24,131 nt of DNA from Gnetum montanum (taxonomy: Eukaryota > Streptophyta > Gnetopsida > Gnetales > Gnetaceae): the NCBI GenBank assembly GCA_015680685.1, contig MNCI01006151.1, positions 60,793-84,923 of the forward strand, in the 5' to 3' direction. Every line of letters begins with the position of its first letter. Position 1 is the stretch's first letter. This document shows, one piece after another, positions 1 through 9,520 of the stretch. The notes beneath the pieces were generated by a model, which was given only the letters and a program-made list of their open reading frames with translations, was not told where the DNA came from and did no database searches. The translations under genes and the position numbers were made by a program.

Positions 1-331
1 GAATCTTTGAACTAATGTCTTGATACATGGAAGGCCAGTAATAACCATATCGAAGTATATGTTGCATAGTTGATTTAGGGGATTCATAAAATAGATTCAA
101 ATGATCATGAAATTGTTCCAAAATGAAACTAATTTGATCATTATGAATACATTCCAATAAAAATCCCCAAAAATCCTTTCTATATAATATACCATCCTTA
201 ACAACAAATCTTTGTTCTCTTTTGAAGAAAGATCTCTTTTGACTTGCAGTTAAATTATTTGTGATTTTCCTTGTACTAAGAAATTTGATAATTTCATCAT
301 ACCAATTCTCTTCATGGGTGTCAAGTGTACA
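1..331 (-). pseudogene. Integrase N-terminal fragment of the gypsy pol
   Basis: The minus-strand frame that reads NWYDEIIKFL near 304-275 continues open to the window edge. It includes VKDGILYRKD, FHDHLNLFYE and ILRYGYYWPSMYQDI. The last motif matches the helix after the first half of the integrase zinc-binding domain, whose family form is an HHCC finger followed by a GYYWP-like block. The first His pair is partly present (FHDH), but the second family His position reads as FYES, so the finger looks damaged. The Cys pair and the DDE catalytic core would lie beyond base 1. It is offset by one frame from the upstream RNase H, a frameshift near 320-331. Integrase would insert the cDNA into the genome; this copy cannot be judged complete. 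Confidence 0.75.
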
Positions 332-761
332 CACCATTTTCTCTAGTCATTAACTTAGCTAGTCCCATTCCCTTAATTGTCTTGCATATTTCCAATGAAA
401 ATCTGAAACTTTGCAACTCAATAAGCCATTTTCCTCTTTTCAATCCAATCTCATTTTGGGATAGGAATCGCTTGACTATAGGTTCAATTAGCATAATGTG
501 GACTAATGAACTTTCCAAATAATATTTAAAATGTTGAAGTGCTTTGATGACTGCAAAATCTTGTTTCTCTAAGTCTAAATAATTTAACTCTAAACCTTTC
601 AACTGATACCCAAAAAATCCAATTGGTTCATCTTGACCTTCATTATCCTTTTGTGTTAGAGTGGCAACGATAGAATCATTTGAAGCAAATGAGTATAACC
701 AAAAATCTTCTTTATGTCTAGGCTTTACCAAATACGGAGCCTCTTGTATAGCCTTTTTTAT
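321..761 (-). pseudogene. Degenerate gypsy-type RNase H domain (tether-like)
   Basis: It follows RT copy A in the same frame after a TAA stop at 762-764. Recognisable blocks are EAPYLVKP, FWLYSFASND, EPIGFFGYQLKG, LNYLDLEKQDFAVIKALQHF and GKWLIELQSF. They align by eye with the RT_RNaseH domain of Ty3/gypsy pol. The residues normally used for catalysis are missing: the DxS-like start is SFASND, the TDHP block is replaced by IEPIV, and the ADFL end reads AKLM. Loss of catalysis here is expected in elements that also carry a second RNase H. The frame stops at 321-323, after which integrase resumes in another frame. The domain call is firm; the loss of activity is inferred from the residues. Confidence 0.8.
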
Positions 762-1691
762 TTATGATAAAGCTCTTTCTAATTCTGGTGTTTTCTTTAC
801 TTGAAAATCCTTTTTTAACATATGCATCAAAGGTTTGGTAATTTCAGTAAACCCAGGAATGAACTTTTTCACAAAGTTTATCTTCCCAAAGAAAGATCTA
901 AGAGATTTCTTACTTGTGGGATGCTCAATATTCTGTACTGCTTGGATTCGGGAATTGTCTATGGCAATTCCTTCTTGACATATCACATGGCCTAATAAAC
1001 TTCCAGATTTAACCCCGAAGATACACTTCTTAGGATTTAATGAAATACCAAACTCACGACATCTGTCGAAAACTTGCTGGAGATGATTAATATGATCTTC
1101 TTTTTTCTTTGAAAATATTGTAATATCATCCAAATAAACCACCACAAATTTGCCTAATAAATCCTTAAATGCTAAATCCATTGCTCTTTGAAAAGTAGCT
1201 CCAGCATTGGACAATCCGAATGGCATTCTTTGGTAGGCAAAAGTTCCCCATTTGGTGATAAATGATGTTTTGTATCTATCATTCTTATCTACGACGATTT
1301 GATTATAACCTGAGAAACCATCTAAGAAAGAATATGCTTGACAACTTGAGACTTTAATCAGCATCTCATCAATTCTTGGAAGTGGATACTTATCCTTTTT
1401 TGAAGCATCATTTAAATTTCTAAAGTCTACACAAAGCCTTATATCACCATTTTTCTTTTTTACTGGAACAAGGTTAGCAAGCCATGTTGAATATCGTACT
1501 AGATATATGATTCGTGCTTGCAACAACTTCTTGATTTTGGCTTCCATAGCTGGTTCAAATGATGGATTGAATTTCCTTTGTTTTTGCTTGACTATTTTGG
1601 AACCTTCTATTAAAGGAATCTTATATGTCATCACATCCTGCCTAAAAGCTTTAAGATCATCATAGGACCAAGCAAAATTGTCCAAATTATT
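762..1691 (-). pseudogene. Reverse transcriptase, copy A (joined to RNase H and integrase)
   Basis: The open minus-strand frame has the standard gypsy RT blocks: LVPVKKKNGDIRLCVDFRNLN, YPLPRIDEML, FLDGFSGYNQI, the AYQRMPFGLSNAGATFQRAM block, the catalytic YLDD (1126-1137), LNPKKCIFG, and the connection segment with SLRSFFGKINFVKKFIPGF. It ends with a TAA at 762-764. On the high-coordinate side it stops at an N (1692), right after the residues that in copy B continue upstream into the linker. About 607 bp (1085-1691) repeat as 1745-2351 at offset 660, with several percent differences. The domain would copy element RNA into DNA. Either this is the true downstream part of pol or it comes from a different copy joined during assembly. 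Confidence 0.85.
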
Positions 1692-1741
1692 NAATGATTA
1701 ATATGATCTTCTTTTTTCTTTGAAAATATTGTAATATCATN
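1692..1741. other. N-flanked 48-bp junction between two RT copies
   Basis: Single N bases at 1692 and 1741 enclose 48 bp. These are a third copy of the start of the repeated RT segment: the ATGATTAATATGATC stretch is seen at 1083, 1694 and, shortened, at 1745. Isolated single Ns at a repeat junction are typical of contig joining or gap filling rather than biology. Confidence 0.85.
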
Positions 1742-2726
1742 AAAGATTAATATGATCTTCTTTTTTCTTTGAAAATATTGTAATATCATCCAAATAAACC
1801 ACCACAAATTTTCCTAATAAATCCTTAAATGCTAAATCCATTGCTCTTTGGAAAGTAGCTCCAGCATTTGACAATCCAAATGGCATTCTTTGGTAAGCAA
1901 AAGTTCCCCATTTGGTGATAAATGATGTTTTGTATCTATCATTCTTATCTACCACGATTTGATTATAACCTGAGAAACCATCTAAGAAAGAATATACTTG
2001 ACAACCTGAGACTTTAATCAGCATCTCATCAATTCTTGGAAGTGGATACTTATCCTTTTTTGAGGCATCATTCAGATTTCTAAAGTCTACACAAAGCCTT
2101 ATATCACCATTTTTCTTTCTCACTGGAACAAGGTTAGCAAGCCATGTTGAATATCGTACTGGATATATGATTCGTGCTTGTAACAACTTCTTGATTTCAG
2201 CTTCCATAGCTGGTTCAAATGATGGATTAAATTTCCTTTGTTTTTGCTTGACTATTTTGCAACCTTCTATTAAAGGAATCTTATGTGTCATCACATCTTG
2301 CCTAAAAGCTTTAAGATCATCATAAGACCAAGCAAAATTGTCCAAATTATTTCTTAGACATGTTAACAAGTTTTGCTTGAAACTCGAATCTCTTTCCTTT
2401 GTAACATTCAACATCTTTGGCATCTTGTCTAATCCAAAATTCACTACCTCGAAAGCTTGACTATCTGGGTTTTGTATATCCTTTCCAGTAAGTAAATTTT
2501 TCTTGAACTCATGTTCCAAATCAATCATCCTTTTTGGAATGAAATTAGCTTTGGAATTTGATGATGTTTTAGGTATCACTTGACCCTGAAATTCTTGTTT
2601 GTTCTTCATAAATCTTAGTACTTGATCATCGTCTTCAAATACTTGTAAATGTCTTATATTATCTGGTACTGATGACTGATGTTCTTCTTCAATCATGACA
2701 TCTTTGTAACTTTCTATTATTTGCAT
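1742..2726 (-). pseudogene. Reverse transcriptase, copy B, with upstream linker
   Basis: This continues the RNase H frame without a break. A linker with SVPDNIRHLQVFEDDDQVLRF and FAWSYDDLKAFRQDV leads into the RT fingers (FNPSFEPAMEAEI), LVPVRKKNGDIRLCVDFRNL, FLDGFSGYNQI, MPFGLSNAGATFQ and the catalytic YLDD (1786-1797). It is cut at the N at 1741, so the connection domain is missing on this copy and present on copy A. This half is physically continuous, with no Ns, with RNase H, protease, gag and the LTR to its right. It is therefore the reliable pol start of this element. Similarity to other plant gypsy polyproteins is by recognition, not by a search. Confidence 0.85.
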
Positions 2727-3125
2727 ATCTAATGTTGAAGCTACCTTTTCCAAATCGTCTGCTATAAGATTCTCTGCTTTATTTATATGCTCTATTTGGC
2801 AATGTTAAAATTGATCTAACATCTTACAAGCAAGTTGCTTATAAGGTCTTAAGAATGAGCTCTTTATGACACAGTTACCTTTTACTTGTTCACAAACTAA
2901 TCTTGAGTCTCCTTTTATAATGATTTCTTTGATCGTTTTGTCTAGAGCTATTCTCATACCAATACATAAAGCTTCATACTCAGCCTTGTTGTTAGTGCAA
3001 GGGAAAGAGAAATGAATTGCTTTGAGAATTTTAGGTGAACCATTCTTGAATATAACTATACCAACTCCTGCACCTTTTGAATTACATGAACCATCAAAGT
3101 ATAACTCCCATTTATCCCCCTGCAC
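2727..3125 (-). pseudogene. Additional RNase H domain located upstream of RT
   Basis: The minus-strand frame starts around WELYFDGSCN (catalytic Asp near 3093). It continues through TNNKAEYEAL (Glu near 2975) and IIIKGDSRLV (Asp near 2910), then a TAA at 2805-2807. It resumes in the same frame with IEHINKAENLIADDLEKVAS, whose Asp is the fourth catalytic position of the RNase H fold. All four acidic residues are thus visible, in contrast to the degenerate RNase H after RT. The family would remove the RNA strand during reverse transcription. It resembles the second RNase H of plant Tat-group elements, usually described after the RT-RNase H. Upstream, protease ends in another frame, so a frameshift lies near 3125. 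One stop plus this frameshift make it a pseudogene. Confidence 0.85.
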
Positions 3126-3808
3126 CTGTACAAATTTTCGTTTTCAACACCTCCTTTTTCAGTCATTTTACTTCTTCCGTTTGAAGTAATATTATCTATC
3201 ATCAAAGGTTCACTATAGATGTAGATTTGGTTTGGTTCTCCTTTCCAAGGTAACCACATGTGAGAATAGTTTGTTGATATGTAACCTGAGAAATTCTTGC
3301 TCCAACTTCTACTCACTAAGAGACTATGTGAATCTGGTATATCTGCCACTTGAATAGTTACTCTACTTCTTATGCGAGGTTCAGAAGCAATTTTCAATAG
3401 AACACTTGGCAATTGACCCACAATCTTCACTCTACTTTTATCCACTTGAAAAATATTTCTATTTGATTTTTTAGAAATCAAACCAAGTTTCTTACATATA
3501 GACAATGGCATTATAGTAGACGTAGCTCCAGAATCAACCAAACAATTGTGTAAGAATTTATCCTTTAATTTCATTGTCAAAAGGAAAGGAGGAGCTTCCT
3601 TATCATATGAGGTCTTCAATATCTCATAATTATTAGATACATAACTTAACTCTAATTCTCTAACTCTCCTTTTACCTTTAATGAACTCTAAAGCCCTTCT
3701 TTGCTGATCTCCTATTTGAAGCAACTGATAAAAGCTAATATTGGCCTTGACATGTTTAAGGTCTTCAATCAAATCATACTCTCCATCACCAATAAAGCTT
3801 GGTCTCAT
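3056..3808 (-). pseudogene. Retroelement aspartic protease
   Basis: The domain has LVDSGATSTIMPLSICKKLG with the catalytic DSG at about 3527-3535, followed by VGQLPSVLLKI, VADIPDSHSLLVSRSWS and HMWLPWKGEPNQIYI. This is the flap and C-terminal pattern of plant gypsy proteases preceding an RNase H. It is in the same frame as gag. The sequence from the gag end through RPSFIGDGEY into protease reads through two stops at 3965-3967 and 3956-3958. Bases 3056-3125 belong in the other frame to RNase H, so true protease coding probably ends near 3126. It would cleave the Gag-Pol precursor inside the particle. Confidence 0.85.
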
Positions 3809-3964
3809 TATCCATTTATTAAAAGACTGATTTGGAGTGCTTTGCTCTACTTGATTATCTTTACCTTTATTCTTATCTCTTCTATTTGGCTCAAAAGCTT
3901 TTCTCTTAGTAGATGGATCAGTAATAAAATTTGGGGATATAGAAGTAGTTGATCTTTATTTTGA

Positions 3965-5215
3965 TCAGAGACTATATCCATTTTCCTCATTGTTATTACA
4001 TTCCTCATCTGAAGACATATCTTCTTCAGAACTTGATAGAGAAGAAGTATTGCTTGATCCATTGCTTGAAAATTTTCTTGCATAGTGGATACTAGATAAC
4101 TCATTATCAGATTCAATATCAAAAAATTTGGACATAATAAGATCACTTTCATCTTCATCTTCTACTAACTTAGTGTCTTCATGTTTATGCCTTCTACTTT
4201 TCCTTTCTTCCTTGATATTAACTCTTGTCAAAGCTTTTTCAAGCTTCACTATTTTGTTAGACATATCTCTCATTAATTGTCCTTTTTCAGATCCTACTCT
4301 TTCATGTTCTTGCTCTATCTTAACATGAGATGGACTTCATAAAGCTTTAAATTGAGCAAAATCTTGCATAGGAATCATAACTCTTTCTTCTCTTTTTTGA
4401 GTTGCAATATTTTCTTCAAGATTCACGTTCAACTATGTTTCTAACTGCATAGCTTCACTAAAGTAGTCATTTAGTGTAGTTAAGTTTGGAGTTCTCCTTA
4501 ACCAAATCGAAATGTTGGGGTTGACAACCTTAAGATAATTTTCTCTAAACATTTCTTCTGATGGTCTATATTGTCTTTGAAAGAGTCCACAAATCCGTTG
4601 AAACTTGATATTAAAATCTCTAATTGACTCTTTAACTCCTTGATTAGCTTGTATCAGCCCACAGTATAGTTTTTGTTGATCTAATTAATTACCAAACTGG
4701 GCCAAGAAAAGATTCTTCATGTCATCCCAACGTGTAATACGATTACTTGCTAAATTCGAATACCAAATCTGAGCCATATCCTTTAGATTTGACACAAACA
4801 ACCTACAAGCTTGATCTTGATGTTGAATATTTGCAGGAGCTAAAGCTAACTCAAACATGTAAATATATTCTTCAGCTAAATAAGCTTTTCTAGGAATGAA
4901 AGGCTCATGCAAATATTTGTAAACTACCTTAGGAATATCATTGTAATTTTGAAATCCTAATGGGGTAACTCCTTGCCAAGGATTTTCCATCCTATTCCTT
5001 TGTAATGTTGAACTCTTAGACTTTCTAGATCTTCTCTTATAAATCGATAAACCAGATATAATGGGTGATCTTCTTGATCTTCTAGTTTTCACTCCACTAC
5101 TTGTTCCCAATTCAAAAACTTTCTTTTGTTCTTCTTCTGATGAAGAATCAGTCTTAGAATCTAGAATATCTTTTGAAACTCTTAAATTTTCCAAACTATC
5201 AATCTTCTTGGTCAT
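3965..5215 (-). pseudogene. Gag (capsid) with in-frame stops
   Basis: An ATG at 5215-5213 opens MTKKIDSLENL, about 100 bases inside the PBS. An Arg/Ser-rich N-terminus is followed by the capsid core: WQGVTPLGFQNY, YLAEEYIYMFELAL, WYSNLASNRITRWDDM and FLAQFGN. The same frame then carries stops at 4685-4687 (TAA), 4433-4435 (TAG) and 4337-4339 (TGA). Convincing Gag sequence continues between them, for example IRDFNIKFQRICGLFQRQY and NPNISIWLRRTPNL. A basic and then Ser/Glu/Asp-rich C-terminus ends at 3965. I see no clear CCHC zinc knuckle. With no frameshift and only stops, this is a mutated but otherwise undisturbed gag that would have formed the virus-like particle. Confidence 0.85.
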
Positions 5216-5315
5216 GAACTGAAAATAGTATCTAATTTCTTAAGCTTTTATGACAACAAAGAATTTTTGATGTACTAAAATTATAAGACTTATGAACCTA
5301 GAGGCTAAATTTTCA

Positions 5316-5333
5316 GCCCTCCTTCTGGCGCCA
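5316..5333 (-). promoter_or_regulatory. Primer binding site, tRNA-Asn-like
   Basis: On the minus strand the site reads TGGCGCCAGAAGGAGGGC. From memory, the plant tRNA-Asn (GTT) 3' end is GCCCTCCTTCTAGCGCCA, complementary to this with one mismatch. It lies 7 bases (5334-5340, A-rich on the plus strand) inside the LTR end. It would prime minus-strand DNA synthesis. Confidence 0.65.
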
Positions 5334-5340
5334 AAAAAAC

Positions 5341-6860
5341 TGTTGGCGACCGTTTGGGACACAACCGCCAACGAGTGTCCTCGAACAGGATTTACATGCC
5401 TGCTAGTCTCTGGCAACACCAAGGCCTAGATATCTCCAAATAAACTCAGTAGTTAATATGAGTATGTGTATGTGTTGTTGTGGCGTGCGGTTGTGTGAAA
5501 TGTAACGATTGCATTGTGAGTAAACTATAAATGACTTACTTTAAAGAGATTCAGCCAACTTTGCCAAGTACTGTGAGTTCTTGAAAATTTCCTATTTTGT
5601 TCAACTGCCTAGTCTACGCGGTCCTTATAATACCTACTTGTAACAAATAAAATTTTGCAAAAACATTTGAGCACAACTCCGCAATCTACTCCTAATTTTC
5701 CCCAGAGAAAGAGATAGTTCCACAAGAAAACTAGAAATAGAGCAAGATTCGATGGAAATAAGCCAAAAAGAAAAGAAAGCAGATTTGTGTAGACCTCAAA
5801 TATTTAAACAAGGTAAAATGACACGAGTAAACACTTCGCAATAAAGCTATCCCAAATTCAATATCTACGAATTGTTCAAACTTCCAAGGCTCAAACAAGC
5901 AATTTCTTCAAGACAATCCTACTATGCTACCAAAAATTGTTGCGTAAACTACCACGTACGAGACTCCATTTTGACTAGATAATAGATGTCAACGATTGCA
6001 TTCAAACAAAACCTTTGAAATACTTGACAATTTATGATTGAAATACCACAGAAAATCAGTTTAAAGATAAAAAGAAGCTATTATGGTCCCATGAAAATAC
6101 CAAAGATTTTCTAAACCCTCTTGACTACTGAATTGTTCAATGGTGTGAGTACAAACAGAGGCTCTCTTACAATAATCCCAATAGCAATTCCTATACGTTG
6201 CACAATAACAAAATTTACTACTAAAATGCTCTTAAGGCTTTTAAACATAAGCGCTTCTATGGCAAAATTTTAATAGAAATTTCTATCGGGCAACAAGAAC
6301 AATAAGAGCAATCTAAAAATCCCAAAATTACTTGCCAAGGATGATACTATCTAAACCACTATCTAAAAAATTTAAACAAAACAAAAATTAAACATAACTC
6401 ACAAGACTATGACAAAGAGGCTGAAATCTTTCCTTTAGCAAGCCATCTTACAAGCAATCGTCAAAGCTTCTTTACAAATGCTCTTCTCAAGACCCCAAAG
6501 TGTGTCTTCAAGTGAGAGCCTAAGTGCTAACTAGTAGCCTTCCAAAGTGTGATCTCCAAAAGTGTGATGTATGAGACCTCCAAAAAGTCCCCTTTTTTCT
6601 TCTTCCTCATGAAGCCTTTTTATAAGGTTTACAAGGTAGTTACATGCCAAAATATCCTAGCTAACTTTTCTCCCAAGCGAGGTTACAACTTACCCATTTA
6701 ATTAGGAGGGAGTTATATAGTTAGGAAGTTATACGTAAAGTTAGGAGGAATTAATATTTGTAAATATTATAAATATTTCGTTTGTAAGTAATTTACTAAA
6801 ATAAATCCAAAATCCCTAATTTAATTTAATTATTTAATTAAAATTTTAAATACTAAATGT
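5341..6860 (-). repeat. 5' LTR of the Tat-like element
   Basis: The LTR edge next to the PBS is sharp: TGTTGG on the plus strand at 5341, that is CCAACA at the 3' end in element orientation. The same edge recurs at 23711 (same orientation) and at 14658 (opposite orientation), and the three copies align over hundreds of bases. In element orientation a TATA box (TATAAAAAGG) lies at 6624-6615. The outer edge is uncertain. Similarity to the 13-kb copy is clear to about 6800 and fades by about 6860, and I could not identify a target-site duplication. Confidence 0.85.
6615..6624 (-). promoter_or_regulatory. LTR TATA box
   Basis: TATAAAAAGG in element orientation, conserved in the plus-strand copy at 13439-13448. 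It would set the start of the element transcript, and so the U3/R boundary, about 30 bases downstream. Confidence 0.65.
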
Positions 6861-8199
6861 CATTAAGCCCTAAAAGTTTTTCATAAAAAATATAATGTAA
6901 TATCCACCTTATTGGTGGTAGTGGTAGATATTTTATCTTTTTTGTATCTCTAATAATTGAAATTTAAATTTGTTGATGGCCCGAAATATGAGTTCGAAGG
7001 TGAAGGCACCAATCCTGCAACTACCAGCAACTAATTCAAATTATCTTCTTCGGTCAAAAATCGTTATCAACAACTGCCATCACAAGAGAAAAATTTGCCG
7101 CCACGTTAGGAAATGTCGCCATGTGTTCCATAAGAATCTGCAACTGTTGTAACCTTTTCGTCGCAAAAATGCCCTTCAGGTTTTGATGATTATACAATTT
7201 GATGATCGCTTCGTATATTTTCACTGCCTTTCATCTGTGATAACTGGTAAACTGTCTGGCTCACAAAGTTTTCTTCCAACATTTGGTACAGATTCTTCAA
7301 GCAACATCCACCAAGGATTTTAAGGCATTTGCCGCTGTTGTGGATGAAAACCTAAATTTGTTCATCACGCAAAATAGGCGTCTATTCTTCTGAAATCCAT
7401 CTCCTCAATAATCCATCTTCTAAAATAGCCATAAGTGTCCCAGCTGAAATCGATGATGTGCCCACTGCGTTCTACCCTAAATTGACATGAGTTCTTTCTG
7501 CACAGCCTGCACGTGATTACTGCGCGAAACCCCCTCAATACGGCTCAGTTGTGAAAGAAGGGCCTCCCACGCTCTCCATGAACTCGGGTTCACTGTTTTC
7601 AACATCCGGCGAGTCGGCTACGCCTACATTTGGCAACATCAATTCGTAAATCTGGCCAGTGCGAGGGCACAATTCTGAATGGGCACAAGCCGATGTATTT
7701 GCCGGTGACGCCCAAAAACCACGGCATTCAGTTTTGTATTTCAGATTTTCTATTTTTTTTCTCCGACAACATTAACAATGGGTTTTTTGACTTACGGAAA
7801 TTTGGGTTCGTCTACAACACAAAAACCTTCACATCCTTTGTCAATTTAAATTTACAGAATTCAAAACCTGTTGGTAGTTCGTTCATTAGGTCCTTCACTT
7901 GCTTCCAACTCTTAACCAATTCTTGATAATCCATTACCGATGGTGTTGTCTATTTTGCCAATATTAATAGGGAGTATGCTTTCTTGTGGTAAATAATCAC
8001 CTCCTTTGTTTGTTATTCCAATCTTCACTAAAGGAAATAATTTGGCATTTTAATTTTACTTTCCAAGAAGGCTTCAACATCAAGATTATTTACCAGTGGA
8101 TTACTTCTCCAAAAATACCCATCAACTCACAATACTAAACTGCAAATTTACAACCAAGGATTGTGCTAATTTTGAATAAAATATTCCAACTGTTCCATG
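6861..8199. other. Unassigned stretch with an ORF-like remnant
   Basis: No recognised gene. The part around 7450-7720 is more GC-rich than its surroundings. On the minus strand from 7934, an ATG opens MDYQELVKSWKQVKDLMNEL and a protein-like frame continues, with stops, for about 0.3 kb. Another minus frame between about 7690 and 7190 is fairly open (for example MLEENFVSQTVYQLSQM). These may be pieces of one decayed coding region. I do not recognise the family, and the plus-strand ORFs here look like chance. Confidence 0.3.
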
Positions 8200-9520
8200 T
8201 AATGGCCAAATATGCCAACAATAGTGATGACCTCTTATTAAGTGTTTAGGTCATGATGTTGATGCCACTGAAGGTGAAACATGTATAACAAAAGGCTCTT
8301 TGAAAGGAATGGGGGGTGGTACTCATATGATGAAGGATGTTCTAGGCTTTGGATTATGGGGCCAAGTGCTAGTTGATGGTACCTTGATGATAAATGGTTC
8401 TCTAGAAGGATTAGAATGTTTGGTTGCTATGAATGAAACTATGGTGTAAGAGTTATTATTGGCATTTGAAGAGTTATTCTCATTCAAAAATAGCTCTTAA
8501 TGGTTGATCATCGTCTGGAGATCATATTTCAGTGCTAAACAAAAATCAGTATCATGATAAGATAGTTGATGATAGTGGCAAAACCTACCAAGCCTAAATA
8601 CTTTGGCATTTTTGAATCATCTTTGGTTGTTATCATTGGGTCTCTAGCTATCTCACAAAGATAATCATGTCTCTTACAAGAATCCTTAGATAATTGCTTA
8701 TGTTGAATATGATTATCTTTAAGCAACTAGTTTAAAAGCTTAGAGGATCTCATAGGTAACTTAGCATACATAGTTTTATCCTTGCATTCAAAATTTGATA
8801 TTGAATAGTTGGAAATATATGAAGTAGATGGTTGAGATGGGTCAAGTGATGTGTTATGTGGTAGTGATTTTTACCTTTCTACTTGTTTTGGCTCTTTTGT
8901 TGCCATGGCCATGGTTGTCTATAGTTATTTGATCTCATTCTTGTCTCTCCTAGTGTGTTTATTTTTTATAGGGCACATACGATAAATTTTTACTAGCCTT
9001 GGTCACCTTCTTAATGTTCTTAATTTGTCAAAAGGCTTGGCTCAATGATCAAGATTCTAGAGCTTTGACTTGATGAAGTCATTAACCACTTTCTTGAAGA
9101 TAGCCAAGAGGTGGGTTTCAAAGATGGGCTTGGGAATTTTATTAAGTGTTGTATTCCATATCTAAATGAACCTTTGAATAGGTCCAAATGGTCCTTGCCT
9201 CACTTTCATGACTTGATCTAAGCTCATATTAGGCTTCAAGTTATATTTGAAGCAATTGAAAAATTAGTTTACCAAGTCTTCAAGAGAGGTTATAGAACCT
9301 CTAGGTAAGGTTCAGTATCAATCTAAAGCATTTTCTTTCAAGGACATAAGGAAAACGTGTAGTATTATGTATGGCCAAGATTGCAATAATAGACACTCAA
9401 AATGAAAGATAGTAAGATGTGTATTAGAATCTCCTTCACCATTGTATTTGGTGAACTTTGGGATAGGCATGTCCATGGTAATGTGATTTGGAGGATAGAA
9501 GGTTTGATGGGATCATCTTG
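8200..9520 (-). pseudogene. Gag pseudogene of a second gypsy element
   Basis: From an ATG at 9476 the minus strand reads MDMPIPKFTKYNGEGDSNTH. It then continues with LMSLKENALD, two stops, TLPRGSITSLEDLVN, a stop, FFNCFKYNLKPNMSLDQVMK, VRQGPFGPIQRFI and FETHLLAIFKKVVNDFIKS, ending at a TAG (9057-9059). This is the ordinary capsid-core pattern of plant gypsy Gag (target PKF-G-GD, then LxxxALxWYxxLPxxSI, then FxxxF). After frameshifts, the minus strand near 8589-8520 reads GRFCHYHQLSYHDTDFCLAL, a degenerate zinc-knuckle-like motif common in Tat-type Gags, and stays fairly open to about 8200. No LTR, PBS or pol could be tied to it. It differs clearly in sequence from the gag at 3965-5215. Confidence 0.65.

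Larger units (their letters stand above)
1..6860 (-). mobile_element. Partial Ty3/gypsy LTR retrotransposon (Tat-like), 3' end outside window
   Basis: Read on the minus strand the order is LTR (5341 to about 6860), PBS (5316-5333), gag, protease, RNase H, RT, a second RNase H and the start of integrase, which runs off the left edge. Gag and protease share one frame broken by five stops. The first RNase H and RT share another frame broken by one stop, so a frameshift lies between them near 3125. The second RNase H is in frame with RT copy A, and integrase is one base out. It is therefore a dead copy. The clade call rests on two RNase H domains and on similarity I recognise to common plant gypsy polyproteins. 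The outer LTR limit at about 6860 is approximate and the other LTR is not in the window. Confidence 0.85.

Noticed and set aside
1085-2351. A biological tandem duplication of RT
   Set aside because: Ns at both joints and a 48-bp extra copy make an assembly join more likely; kept as a finding about data quality.
5240-5422. Minus-strand ORF of 60 residues across the LTR edge and PBS
   Set aside because: It spans LTR end, PBS and leader, which are non-coding in this element type.
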